Shown: positions 1-8,126 of the stretch, in pieces | Layout: every line of letters starts with the position of its first letter | Position numbering within the stretch: the stretch's first letter is position 1 | Origin: an uncultured Campylobacter sp. | GTDB lineage: Bacteria > Campylobacterota > Campylobacteria > Campylobacterales > Campylobacteraceae | Assembly (NCBI GenBank): GCA_900539505.1 | Contig: UQCL01000024.1 | Location: forward strand, 1 to 27,677 | Direction: 5' to 3' | Length of the DNA: 27,677 nucleotides | The notes under the pieces: model-generated | Told to the model about the DNA's origin: nothing | Databases searched by the model: none | The model's input: the letters and a program-made list of their open reading frames with translations, nothing else | Position numbers and translations under genes: made by a program

Positions 1-145
1 TTTATAAAATTTTTTAAATTTCTGCGTCGAAATTTTAAAATTCCTAACTTTTTCAAAATAAATTTTAAATTTCGCAAACTCCATTGCCATAGCCATTTGC
101 GTGGCAAAATTTTATCGCGCAAAAGCGCTTGTTACCAATCGTTAA

Positions 146-154
146 CCCCCCCCC
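146..154. repeat. C9/G9 homopolymer tract
   Basis: Nine consecutive C on the plus strand, G9 on the minus strand. In Campylobacter, G tracts of about this length are known slippage-prone phase-variation sites. Here the tract lies in a 62-codon minus-strand frame (65-253) that has no recognised product. Adding or removing one G gives a stop within a few codons downstream. The tract is clear; a role is uncertain. Confidence 0.75.
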
Positions 155-223
155 TATCATTCCGCAGTTGTTTTGCGTACGGTGGTTTGCATGCATAAGA
201 CTCGTTTTGTACGCCGTAGCCGC

Positions 224-255
224 AGGTGCAGTTGCGCCGCGCGCAGTGTGCACCT
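224..255. other. Nested GC-rich inverted repeat (RNA hairpin candidate)
   Basis: The arms AGGTGCA (224-230) and TGCACCT (249-255) are perfectly complementary. Inside them TGCGC (233-237) and GCGCA (241-245) pair around a CGC loop. This makes a 12-bp stem with a small internal loop. No T run follows on either strand, so a simple intrinsic terminator is unlikely. It could be part of a leader RNA for the gene at 409, or a remnant. Confidence 0.45.
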
Positions 256-408
256 TAGCATCTCTTAGCGCTTTGCTGCGCCATAGTATTTCGGCGCATC
301 TTTCCGCGCGAGTTACGAAAATACTCTACAAAACGGGTGGGAGAGGCTGTGTGAGCTGTCTGAGGTAGACGGCTCGCTTGATTTGCATAATTTATAAAGA
401 GGTAAAAT

Positions 409-1065
409 ATGCGTATTTTAGGCAGCATTATTTGGTTTTTTGTGGGCGGTTGGATCTTGGCTATTTTAACTTATTTGTCGGGTTTAGTCCTTAACTGTTT
501 GAGTCGGACTACTTCCGCGGGATTAGGTCTTATAGAATACGGCGAATTTCTATTTTTACCCTTCACCAACGACATGGCGCGTAAAAATAAAAGCTCGCTT
601 GCCGTTGCCGCAGAGTCGCTACAAAACTGCGAATACGACGTAACGCCCCAAAAAGTATCCGTAGCGACGATAATAGCTACAGTTTGTATCGTAGCGATTG
701 CCTTGCCTGCAGTAGCGATTGCGGAACCGGGGCTGACTACTAGAGATGATGCGGAGATCTCTAAGTTGGCGACAAATTTAATTACCGTTAAATACGATCT
801 GGACGCCTACTATATCTCTCAAGGCAAATTCACATCCGATTTTTTGGTTATGACGAATGTTCCGCTAGAGCCCAACGGAGCGAATTCCGCATATCTTAAA
901 AGCACAAAGGGAGATAAATGCTTCCTAATCAGCGTGGACGGCGAAAATAAAACGATCACCATCGCAAAAGGTCCCGATGCCGAAAATAATATCTGCCGGG
1001 GAGCGTATGAATTACCGGGAGTCCCTAAAATGCTATCGGAGCCTATTCAAGTAAAAAGCTATTAA
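409..1065 (+). CDS. Membrane protein: YccF-like N-terminus joined to pseudopilin-like C-terminus
   Basis: A 218-residue protein starting at ATG 409, six bases after AAGAGG. Residues 1-52 resemble one YccF (inner membrane component) domain: the LGSIIWFFVGGWILAIL opening and a closing FLFLPF are kept, but the usual middle IGIPFG is lost. A second hydrophobic segment spans about 85-106. From about 110 the sequence (TRDDAEISKLATNL, then DAYYISQGKF and MTNVPL, with a Cys pair at 171 and 196) reads like the globular part of Campylobacter type II/IV pseudopilins. The prepilin peptidase site that should precede the pilin helix is absent, so it probably stays in the inner membrane with the C-terminal domain outside. 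No operon partner is visible; a tRNA follows. The YccF and pilin assignments come from remembered family patterns. The function is unknown. Confidence 0.75.
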   Translation: MRILGSIIWFFVGGWILAILTYLSGLVLNCLSRTTSAGLGLIEYGEFLFLPFTNDMARKNKSSLAVAAESLQNCEYDVTPQKVSVATIIATVCIVAIALPAVAIAEPGLTTRDDAEISKLATNLITVKYDLDAYYISQGKFTSDFLVMTNVPLEPNGANSAYLKSTKGDKCFLISVDGENKTITIAKGPDAENNICRGAYELPGVPKMLSEPIQVKSY

Positions 1066-1169
1066 TTTACGCGATTTGCGAGCGGATTAGATTTATCGCG
1101 GCGGATTTAAGAGCTGGAATTTATATAAATTTTGTCTTAAATTTACGCCGCCTTGTGCGCACGAAAGTG

Positions 1170-1188
1170 ATCTGATTGGAAATCAGAT
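1170..1188. other. Inverted repeat after the YccF/pilin-like gene
   Basis: ATCTGATT (1170-1177) and AATCAGAT (1181-1188) form a perfect 8-bp stem with a GGA loop, about 105 bases after the stop at 1065. No T run follows, so it is only a weak terminator candidate. Confidence 0.35.
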
Positions 1189-1285
1189 AAAGTTGCGCGC
1201 TTTGGTGTGAAATTTAGCCACGATTTGGACGGATCTAGGCGCCATAAAATTACGCGGTTAGAATTTTAACGCCGTTTTAAGATTA

Positions 1286-1297
1286 TTTTTGTAAAAT
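1286..1297 (+). promoter_or_regulatory. Probable promoter of the tRNA gene
   Basis: TTTTTG immediately followed by TAAAAT (1292-1297) has the typical Campylobacter form, a T-rich element just upstream of a -10 box and no clear -35. It lies 23 bases before the mature tRNA 5' end, which fits a short transcribed leader. Confidence 0.6.
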
Positions 1298-1320
1298 CAC
1301 GTTTCTTTTTTACCGCTGGC

Positions 1321-1397
1321 GGGCTCATAGCTCAGTTGGTTAGAGCATCCGGCTCATAACCGGATGGTCCTAGGTTCAAGTCCTAGTGAGCCCACCA
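1321..1397 (+). tRNA. tRNA with CAT anticodon (tRNA-Met, possibly tRNA-Ile2)
   Basis: A complete cloverleaf. Acceptor arms GGGCTCA (1321-1327) and TGAGCCC (1387-1393) pair fully, followed by A and an encoded CCA (1395-1397). The D arm is GCTC/GAGC. The anticodon stem TCCGG/CCGGA encloses the loop CTCATAA with anticodon CAT. The T arm is CTAGG/CCTAG with loop TTCAAGT. The anticodon stem-loop GGCTCATAACC resembles bacterial tRNA-Ile2, whose C34 is converted to lysidine by TilS, as much as elongator Met, so the amino acid is not settled. It is not an obvious initiator tRNA: the first acceptor pair is a standard G-C pair and the stem lacks three consecutive G-C pairs next to the loop. Confidence 0.95.
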
Positions 1398-1647
1398 CCA
1401 CAAAATTTCGGCTTTTCACTGCATCAAAATTCTCAAAATTCTATAAAATTTCATGCGTCGTTTTTCCTTTGAAATTCCGCTTCATAACTTCAAAAGACAA
1501 AGCTTGCCGCATAATTTCAGCTTTAAAATTTGGTTAAGCTCGCAATTGAATTTTCAAATTTAACTTTCATTTGGCGACCGATTAAATTTTATTTTATGGC
1601 AAGTTGCGGTAGAATTCCGTTAAAATTCTTAGTGCAGGGAGATGTCC

Positions 1648-2958
1648 ATGTCAGAAAATCAAACGAAAAAAGGCGGAATTTTAGCTTTTTATTTTAACTC
1701 AAGTTTGCTTTGGCGCATCATTATCGCTTTAGTGTTGGGCTCTGCGATCGGTATGTTGCTACCTAAAAATATGCCGGTGGGCGATACCACGTGGGTGGCG
1801 ATTTTAACGCCTTTGGGAGATCTTTTCGTGCGGCTTTTAAAGATGATCATGGTGCCAATCATCATCTGCTCGCTCATCGTAGGCACTAGCAGCATCTCGC
1901 CCGCGCACCTGGGTAAAGTAGGCGTTAAGGCGATCATATTTTACGCTATAACTACGCTTTTTGCGATCGTCATCGGCCTAGCGTGTGCGTTTATATTTTC
2001 TCCAGGTAGCGGGCTTGATCTAAGCGATGCGTCCAAGGCCGTCGAAAAGGCAGCGAACGCGCCTAGTATGAGTAAAATTTTGCTTAATATAATTCCTACG
2101 AATCCTTTTGATTCCATAGCCAAGGGCGAAATTTTGCCGATCATCGCGTTTTGCTTATTTCTTGGCGTAGGGCTTGCGTTTTGCCGCGACAGTAGTGATG
2201 CTCGTATTAAAAATTCCGCTGATACGGTTTATAATTTTTTCGATGGAATGAGCGAAATTATGTTTAAGGTCGTGCATTGGGTGATGCAATACGCACCAAT
2301 TGGCGTTTTTGCGCTAATGTTTGTAGTGTTCAATAAAAGCGGTATCGAGGCTTTCAGCTCGCTATTAAATGTCACGATTACCCTATACGTAGGACTTGCG
2401 ATTCAAGTATTTGCGGTTTATTGCGTTATTTGTATGCTTATCGGAGTTAGCCCGATTAAATTCCTTAAAAAAGTGCGTCCGCCGATGCTTACGGCTTTTG
2501 TTACCCGCAGCTCCAACGGCACGCTTCCGATTACGATGCAAACCGCCGAAGATATGGGAATTCCAAAGGCGATATACGGCTTTGTTTTGCCCGTGGGTGC
2601 TACGGTGAATATGAACGGCACGACCGTGTATTTGGGCGTGTGCACGCTCTTTATCGCTAATGCTTGCGGTATCGATCTAAACAGCAGCCACTACCTCACG
2701 ATCATCATCACTTCGATGCTTGCGGCGATCGGAACTGCCGGAGTTCCGGGAGCCGGTGCGCTGATGTTGCTTTTAGTGCTCGAATCTATCGGCGTCAAGG
2801 TAAGCGGTAACGTAGCGATCGCTTACGGAATGATTTTGGGCATTGACGCGATTTTGGATATGGGGCGAACTTCGATGAACGTAACGGGCGATGTCGTGGC
2901 GTCGATCTACGTCGCAAAGAGCGAAAACGAAATGGATATGAGTAAGTGGGAGAATTAA
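1648..2958 (+). CDS. Dicarboxylate/amino acid:cation symporter (DAACS/GltP family)
   Basis: An inner-membrane carrier, 436 residues from ATG 1648, that most likely imports glutamate/aspartate, C4-dicarboxylates or a related amino acid with Na+ or H+. Family hallmarks are visible: the re-entrant loop motif SSNGTLP (about residues 288-294), NMNGTT (321-326) in the TM7 substrate/Na+ site, a second hairpin rich in AAIGTAGVPGAG, and IDAILDMGRTSMNV near the end for substrate carboxylate binding. About eight membrane helices fit the family. An upstream in-frame ATG at 1642 sits only one base after AGGGA, while 1648 lies about six bases after AGGGAG, so 1648 is preferred. A possible -10 (TAGAAT) is at 1610-1615. 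The racemase gene follows by 28 bases, suggesting co-transcription and an acidic amino acid substrate. Exact substrate unknown. Confidence 0.92.
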   Translation: MSENQTKKGGILAFYFNSSLLWRIIIALVLGSAIGMLLPKNMPVGDTTWVAILTPLGDLFVRLLKMIMVPIIICSLIVGTSSISPAHLGKVGVKAIIFYAITTLFAIVIGLACAFIFSPGSGLDLSDASKAVEKAANAPSMSKILLNIIPTNPFDSIAKGEILPIIAFCLFLGVGLAFCRDSSDARIKNSADTVYNFFDGMSEIMFKVVHWVMQYAPIGVFALMFVVFNKSGIEAFSSLLNVTITLYVGLAIQVFAVYCVICMLIGVSPIKFLKKVRPPMLTAFVTRSSNGTLPITMQTAEDMGIPKAIYGFVLPVGATVNMNGTTVYLGVCTLFIANACGIDLNSSHYLTIIITSMLAAIGTAGVPGAGALMLLLVLESIGVKVSGNVAIAYGMILGIDAILDMGRTSMNVTGDVVASIYVAKSENEMDMSKWEN

Positions 2959-2986
2959 CCCAATTAAAATTTAGAAAGGACGAGCT

Positions 2987-3667
2987 ATGAAAAGAGTTGG
3001 GATTATCGGTGGAATGGGACCTTTGGCGAGTGCGGATCTGTATATGAAGATCATAGAAGAGACCGCTGCGGGCAGCGATCAAGAAAATATTCCGCTTGTA
3101 ATCGATAGTTATCCGCAGATTGAAGATCGCACGGCATTTATCTTAGGCAAAGGTGAAAATCCGCTTCCGCGCCTAAGCGAGAGCGCCGTTAGGCTCAAAA
3201 ATGCAGGCTGCAAGGCGTTTGCGATGGCGTGTAACACGGCGCATTTTTTCGCAGACGATGTAGAAGCTGCGGCGGAAATCCCGCTAATTCATATCGCCGA
3301 GGTCACCGTAAAAGCGATCCGCAAAAATTATCCAAACGCCCATAAAATAGCTGTGCTAGCCACTATTGGTACAAAAAAAGCTAAAATTTACGACGATCCA
3401 CTCAAAGAAGCGGGGCTAATCAGCGTGGAGCTTGGCGAAGAAAATCAAGCGATTTTGATGGATTGTATCTACAAAGGCGTTAAGGCGGGCAAGACTGCCG
3501 AATACGTGGGGGCTTTTGAGAATTTGCTAGGCAAAATCGATGCTGATATTTATGTCGTTGCCTGCACTGAGCTGCCGCTATTTTTGCCGTTAATCAAAAG
3601 CGATAAAATTTTCGTCGATCCTACTAGAGAGCTTGCTAAAGCGATCGTGGAATTCTCAAGATCATAG
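2987..3667 (+). CDS. Aspartate/glutamate racemase family protein
   Basis: A 226-residue cytosolic PLP-independent amino acid racemase. The family signature GIIGGMGPLAS is at 5-15. The two catalytic cysteines sit in MACNTAH (Cys82) and ACTELP (Cys193), so a two-base mechanism interconverting L and D isomers looks intact. The length matches RacD/YgeA-type enzymes, not MurI (about 260 residues). AAAGGA lies eight bases before ATG 2987. It is 28 bases after the acidic amino acid symporter, so a small uptake-plus-racemisation operon is likely: import of Asp or Glu and conversion to or from the D form. Substrate choice (Asp, Glu or another) cannot be read from the sequence. Confidence 0.9.
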   Translation: MKRVGIIGGMGPLASADLYMKIIEETAAGSDQENIPLVIDSYPQIEDRTAFILGKGENPLPRLSESAVRLKNAGCKAFAMACNTAHFFADDVEAAAEIPLIHIAEVTVKAIRKNYPNAHKIAVLATIGTKKAKIYDDPLKEAGLISVELGEENQAILMDCIYKGVKAGKTAEYVGAFENLLGKIDADIYVVACTELPLFLPLIKSDKIFVDPTRELAKAIVEFSRS

Positions 3668-3989
3668 AGCCGTAAGGCTTTGCAAGCGGAATTTTAAACC
3701 GCAAAATTTTATGATAATTTAAGTCATAGAATTTTGCGGAATTGCGTTAGCTCAAAATTCCATCGAGGCGGAATTTTATAATAGTGGAATTTCATCACAG
3801 CATTTTAAACTTAAAATTTTGTCAAAATTTAATCCGCAAGATCCAGAATGTAAAACCTCCGAAGTAAAATTCCGTAACAAAATTTACTCGTAAAATTTCG
3901 TGCTGAAATTTAAGCTAAAATTCCACTAAATTTGACCGTTTCTAAAGCCCGAATTTACTATAATCGCTTCAACCGAAAAAAGGATCAAA
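3668..3989. other. Intergenic region rich in GGAATTTT/AAAATTCC words
   Basis: There is no gene in these 322 bases. The sequence is dominated by irregularly spaced copies of GGAATTTT, AAAATTCC and AAAATTT in both orientations. A weak stem GCGG/CCGC lies near 3690 after the racemase. The dnaE promoter occupies the last 35 bases. Confidence 0.6.
3959..3964 (+). promoter_or_regulatory. -10 box of the dnaE promoter
   Basis: A perfect TATAAT ends 25 bases before the dnaE ATG. A TTGACC-like -35 at 3932-3937 has a rather long 21-base spacer; Campylobacter promoters usually do not depend on a -35. AAAGGA lies between the box and the start. Confidence 0.6.
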
Positions 3990-6900
3990 ATGAGCGACTA
4001 CACCCACCTGCACCTTCACACCGAGTATTCGCTGCTAGACGGCGCGAATAAAGTAAGCGAGCTCGCCGAGCTTTTGCAGAGCCGCGGCACTAAGGCGTGC
4101 GCGATCACCGACCACGGCAATATGTTCGGCGCGATAGACTTTTATCAGACGATGAAAAAGCACGGCATCAAGCCGATCATCGGTATCGAGACCTACCTGC
4201 ACAACCACGACGATATCGGCGATAAAAGCGACCGCCAGCGCTACCACTTGATACTGCTTGCCAAAAACGAGACGGGCTATAAAAATTTAATGTATCTTAG
4301 CTCGCGCGCGTTTTTGGACGGCTTCTACTACTATCCGAGGATCAATAAAAAAATTTTAAAAGAGCACAGCGAGGGGCTCATCTGCTCCTCGGCATGCCTG
4401 GCGGGCGAGGTGGAATTTCATCTAAATAGAAGCGAGCGAAATTTAAAGCGCGGCGCGGGCGGCTACGAAGCGGCGAAAAAAGCGGCGCTTGAGTATAAAG
4501 AAATTTTCGGCGAGGATTTTTATCTCGAGATCATGCGCCACGGCATCGGCGAGCAGTTAAACGTCGATAAGGATCTCATCCGCCTCTCGCGCGAAATCGG
4601 CGTCAAGATCATCGCCACGAACGACGCTCACTATGCGCGCAAGGACCGCGCCAAGGCTCACGACGTCTATCAGTGCATCTCGATGGGCAAGACGATCAAC
4701 GACGGCGACCGCCTAAAACACGTCGTTTCGGAATTTTACGTAAAAAGCGACGAGGAGATGAGGCGGCTTTTTGCGGACATTCCCGAAGTGATCGAAAACA
4801 CCGCCGAGATCGTGCAAAAATGCAATCTCAAATTTGCCTTCGACGAGAAGGACTACGCGCCCACGCCGCCGAATTTTAAATTTACGATCGAATACGCCGC
4901 TAGGCTCGGGCTTTCGCTGCCACAGCCCTCGGAGCGCTATAGCTTTGCAAACGATGATTTTTTATTCGATCATCTCTGCCGCGAGGGGCTTAAAGAGCGC
5001 CTTAAATTTATCAATCCACAGAAACACGAAATTTATCGCGAGCGCCTGGAAAAGGAGCTTGCCATTATTAAAAACATGCATTTTTCGGGCTATATGGTAA
5101 TCGTGCAGGATTTCATCAACTGGGCGAAAGATCACGATATCCCGGTTGGCCCAGGTCGCGGCTCTGCGGCGGGTAGCATCTGCGCGTATGCGCTTCGCAT
5201 TACTGATCTCGATCCGATCCCGTATAATCTGCTTTTCGAGCGATTTTTAAACCCGTCGCGTATCTCGATGCCCGACATCGATGTGGATTTTTGCCAGGCG
5301 CGCAGAGGCGAGGTGATCGACTACGTCATCGATCAGTACGGCAAATACAACGTCGCGCAGGTTGCGACCTTTGGTAAGCTACTCGCGCGCGGCGTTATTC
5401 GCGACGTGGCTCGCGTCTGCGATATGCCACTTTCGCAAGCCGATAAGATGGCGAAGCTGATCCCAGACAAGCTCGGTATCACGCTTACGCAGGCTTACGA
5501 CGCCGAGCCGAAGCTGAAAGAATTTATCGACGCAGATCCGATCGCACAGCAGGTTTGGGAGTTTGCGCTGGGCCTTGAAGGGCTCAATCGCAACGCGGGC
5601 ATGCACGCTGCGGGCGTTGTGATCTCAAACGAGCCGCTGTGGAACAAAGCGCCGCTATTTAAGCAGGATAAGGGCGAGGATGCGCGCCTGGTCACGCAAT
5701 ACACCAAAAACTATCTCGAGGACGTCGATCTGATAAAATTTGACTTCCTGGGTCTAAAAAACCTCGATGTGATCGATAATGCCGCTAAGCTCGTCAAGCG
5801 CCGCTACGGTCGCGATATCGTCTGGGAGGAGATCGATTTTAACGACCGCAAGACCTACGAGACGATTCAAAGCGGCAACACGCTAGGGATTTTCCAAATC
5901 GAGGGCGCGGGCATGCAGGATCTGGCGATGAACCTGCGCCCCGACCGCTTCGAGGATATCATCGCGATGATCTCGCTCTACCGCCCGGGACCGATGGATC
6001 TAATCCCTGATTTTATCAGGATCAAACATGGCGAGCTAAAAGCAAGCTATATTTTCCCCGAGATAAAAGAAATTTTAGAGCCAACATATGGCATCATCGT
6101 CTATCAAGAGCAGGTCATGCAGATCGTGCAGAAGGTGGGCGGCTTTAGCTTGGGCGATGCCGATCTGGTGCGCCGCGCGATGGGCAAGAAGGATGAAAAG
6201 AAGCTTGCCCACATGCGCGAGCAGTATCTAAACGGCGCCAAAGAGCTGGGCTTTGACGTAGCTAAGGCGGATGAGCTATTTGATCTGATTATGAAATTTG
6301 CCTCCTACGGCTTTAACAAATCCCACGCCGCGGCGTATTCGATGATCACCTTTCAGACGGCGTATCTTAAGACCTACTATCCGGCGGAGTTTATGGCGGC
6401 GCTGCTTACTTCGGAGGAGGGTAATACCGATAAAATTTCAAAGTATATCGACGAGGCTAGCCGCCTGGGTATCGGGCTTTTGCCGCCGTCGATCAATCAA
6501 AGCTTAAGAGGCTTTAGCGTCGTGGACGACGAAAATTCCAAATCGGGCACCTCGATCATCTACGGCCTCGGCGCGATTAAGGGCGTGGGCGGTGCCGCGA
6601 TCGAGAATATCTTAGAGCTTCAAAGCGAGGCTAAATTTCAAAGCATCGACGATTTTGCTTCGCGCGTGGATAATTTCCGCGTCAATAAAAAGGTCATCGA
6701 GTCGCTGATCTACGCAGGCGCGATGGATTGTCTGGGTAAGAGCCGCCTGGCGATGATTCAAAACATGGAAAATATCCTAGACGTGATGAAAAAGATCACC
6801 GAGATTAAAAAGGACGCCGCAAGCTCGCTTTTTGGCGAGGATGAGGATATGACGAGCGGCATGAGCGTAAGCTTCGTCGATACCGATAAGGAATTTCCGC

Positions 6901-8126
6901 AGGGCGAAATTTTAAAATTTGAGCAGCAGACCGTGGGCGTGTATCTCTCGGGGCATCCGCTGGATGATTACAAAGAGGAGATGGACGGCATTGACTACAC
7001 GCTATCCTCGGCGTTTAGCGAGATCGAGGGCGATAGCGCCGAGGTGCTTAGCGTAGGGCGGATCGAGGATCTGTCCACGCGCATGACGAAAACGGGCAAA
7101 AAAATGGGGATTTTAAACGTGCTTGATCTGCACGGCAGCTTCGAGCTTGCGGTGTTCGATAACGCGCTAAAGGCGATCGAAAACTTAAGCCCGCAGGAGC
7201 GGGAGCGCCCGTACGCTTTTATGATCAAAATTTCAAAAAGCGCGGTTGGCGGCGCAGCGTATCAGCTGTCGTTTCTTTCGATGATGAGCCTGCAAAACGC
7301 TCGAGATGCGAGCTTCCGTCCGCACGCGGGAGTATTTTTGAGCGAGAATCCACTCAAAGCCTACGCCGCGCAGCTTGGAGCGATTGCACATACTAAATCG
7401 AACGAATTCGACGAACTGGTGGGCGACGAGGATGCGAGCGTTAAAATTTTATGCGTCGGCAAGATCGAAAACGTCCACACCCGCACGACTAAATCGGGCA
7501 AGCAGATGGCAAATCTCACGGTGCTTGATCTTGCGGGCAGCTTCGAGATGAGCGCATTCGGCGATATTTGCGATGCGGTCACTGCGCTAACGGATGCGCA
7601 GCTGGAGCGCCCGATGGCGTTTTGGGCGCGGCTTAGTAAAAATACATCCCCTTACGGCGGGAAATTTCAAATTTATTTGGATGAAATTTTAACCCTAGAT
7701 GCCGCGCAGAATATCAACGGCTACGCGCCTAGTAAGGTGCGAGGTTTCGGCGGTAGGGAGCGCGGGGGCTTTAACGGCAGCAATTTCGGCTCCAGCAGAA
7801 ACTTTGGTGGCGAACGAAGCGGCGGAGGAAATTTTGCGGAGCAAAGGGGCGGGTTTACTGCGGAGGATCCCGCCCTTAAGGCGCGCAAAGAGCGCGAGGC
7901 ACAGCGAAAAAACGCGCAAGATTTCGAGTTTGAGCTAAATTTGGGCGAGCTAAATCGCGAGAAAATTTATAAAATTTACCATCTCGCCTTTTGCGACACG
8001 GCGCTGAAAAACACCAAGCGGCTGATTCTGCGAATCCGCAACGGCAGCGAGGTGCTAGTTTATCCGACCGAATACATCGTGAGCGATAATTTTACCGAAA
8101 AGGTGCGCGAAATTATCGCGGCGTAA
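3990..8126 (+). CDS. dnaE: DNA polymerase III subunit alpha (replicative polymerase), enlarged
   Basis: The catalytic subunit of the replicative DNA polymerase, 1378 residues. The N-terminal PHP domain starts with HLHLHTEYSLLDG (6-18). The polymerase core carries GRGSAAGS and the metal-binding Asp residues of PDIDVDF (Asp431, Asp433), with the third Asp in KFDFLGL (Asp585). The fingers and helix-hairpin-helix region follow (GLGAIKGVGG, about 860). The protein is roughly 180-220 residues longer than E. coli DnaE (1160) or C. jejuni DnaE (about 1200 as I recall). The excess comes from a tandem copy of the region from GVYLSGHPL through the OB fold (983-1113, repeated at 1114-1243) and from a Gly/Arg/Phe-rich low-complexity linker (about 1244-1305). 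A conserved-looking C-terminal domain ends the protein. The frame is open throughout. It stands alone, with its own promoter and a terminator. Confidence 0.97.
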   Translation: MSDYTHLHLHTEYSLLDGANKVSELAELLQSRGTKACAITDHGNMFGAIDFYQTMKKHGIKPIIGIETYLHNHDDIGDKSDRQRYHLILLAKNETGYKNLMYLSSRAFLDGFYYYPRINKKILKEHSEGLICSSACLAGEVEFHLNRSERNLKRGAGGYEAAKKAALEYKEIFGEDFYLEIMRHGIGEQLNVDKDLIRLSREIGVKIIATNDAHYARKDRAKAHDVYQCISMGKTINDGDRLKHVVSEFYVKSDEEMRRLFADIPEVIENTAEIVQKCNLKFAFDEKDYAPTPPNFKFTIEYAARLGLSLPQPSERYSFANDDFLFDHLCREGLKERLKFINPQKHEIYRERLEKELAIIKNMHFSGYMVIVQDFINWAKDHDIPVGPGRGSAAGSICAYALRITDLDPIPYNLLFERFLNPSRISMPDIDVDFCQARRGEVIDYVIDQYGKYNVAQVATFGKLLARGVIRDVARVCDMPLSQADKMAKLIPDKLGITLTQAYDAEPKLKEFIDADPIAQQVWEFALGLEGLNRNAGMHAAGVVISNEPLWNKAPLFKQDKGEDARLVTQYTKNYLEDVDLIKFDFLGLKNLDVIDNAAKLVKRRYGRDIVWEEIDFNDRKTYETIQSGNTLGIFQIEGAGMQDLAMNLRPDRFEDIIAMISLYRPGPMDLIPDFIRIKHGELKASYIFPEIKEILEPTYGIIVYQEQVMQIVQKVGGFSLGDADLVRRAMGKKDEKKLAHMREQYLNGAKELGFDVAKADELFDLIMKFASYGFNKSHAAAYSMITFQTAYLKTYYPAEFMAALLTSEEGNTDKISKYIDEASRLGIGLLPPSINQSLRGFSVVDDENSKSGTSIIYGLGAIKGVGGAAIENILELQSEAKFQSIDDFASRVDNFRVNKKVIESLIYAGAMDCLGKSRLAMIQNMENILDVMKKITEIKKDAASSLFGEDEDMTSGMSVSFVDTDKEFPQGEILKFEQQTVGVYLSGHPLDDYKEEMDGIDYTLSSAFSEIEGDSAEVLSVGRIEDLSTRMTKTGKKMGILNVLDLHGSFELAVFDNALKAIENLSPQERERPYAFMIKISKSAVGGAAYQLSFLSMMSLQNARDASFRPHAGVFLSENPLKAYAAQLGAIAHTKSNEFDELVGDEDASVKILCVGKIENVHTRTTKSGKQMANLTVLDLAGSFEMSAFGDICDAVTALTDAQLERPMAFWARLSKNTSPYGGKFQIYLDEILTLDAAQNINGYAPSKVRGFGGRERGGFNGSNFGSSRNFGGERSGGGNFAEQRGGFTAEDPALKARKEREAQRKNAQDFEFELNLGELNREKIYKIYHLAFCDTALKNTKRLILRIRNGSEVLVYPTEYIVSDNFTEKVREIIAA
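6936..7718 (+). repeat. Tandem duplication of the OB-fold module within dnaE
   Basis: Two adjacent units of about 131 codons. Unit 1 (residues 983-1113) contains GVYLSGHPL, VLSVGRIEDL, TKTGKKM, NVLDLHGSFELAVF and ERPYAF. Unit 2 (1114-1243) contains the same order in diverged form: GVFLSENPL, ILCVGKIENV, TKSGKQM, TVLDLAGSFEMSAF and ERPMAF. The copies differ at most positions outside these motifs, so the duplication is old and selected, not an assembly error. Confidence 0.85.

Larger units (their letters stand above)
1..408. other. Gene-poor leader region before the YccF/pilin-like gene
   Basis: I see no convincing gene here. Short open frames exist on both strands (65-253 minus, 129-368 plus), but they lack ribosome binding sites and show no recognisable domain. 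The region holds an AT-rich stretch (1-120), a run of nine C (146-154), a nested GC-rich hairpin (224-255), and an AAGAGG ribosome binding site at 397-402 serving the gene at 409. It could be the decayed end of a gene lying outside the window, but nothing in it identifies one. Confidence 0.5.

Noticed and set aside
129..368. 79-codon plus-strand frame at the window start
   Set aside because: No ribosome binding site, odd composition, no recognisable domain; it crosses the C9 tract and the hairpin.
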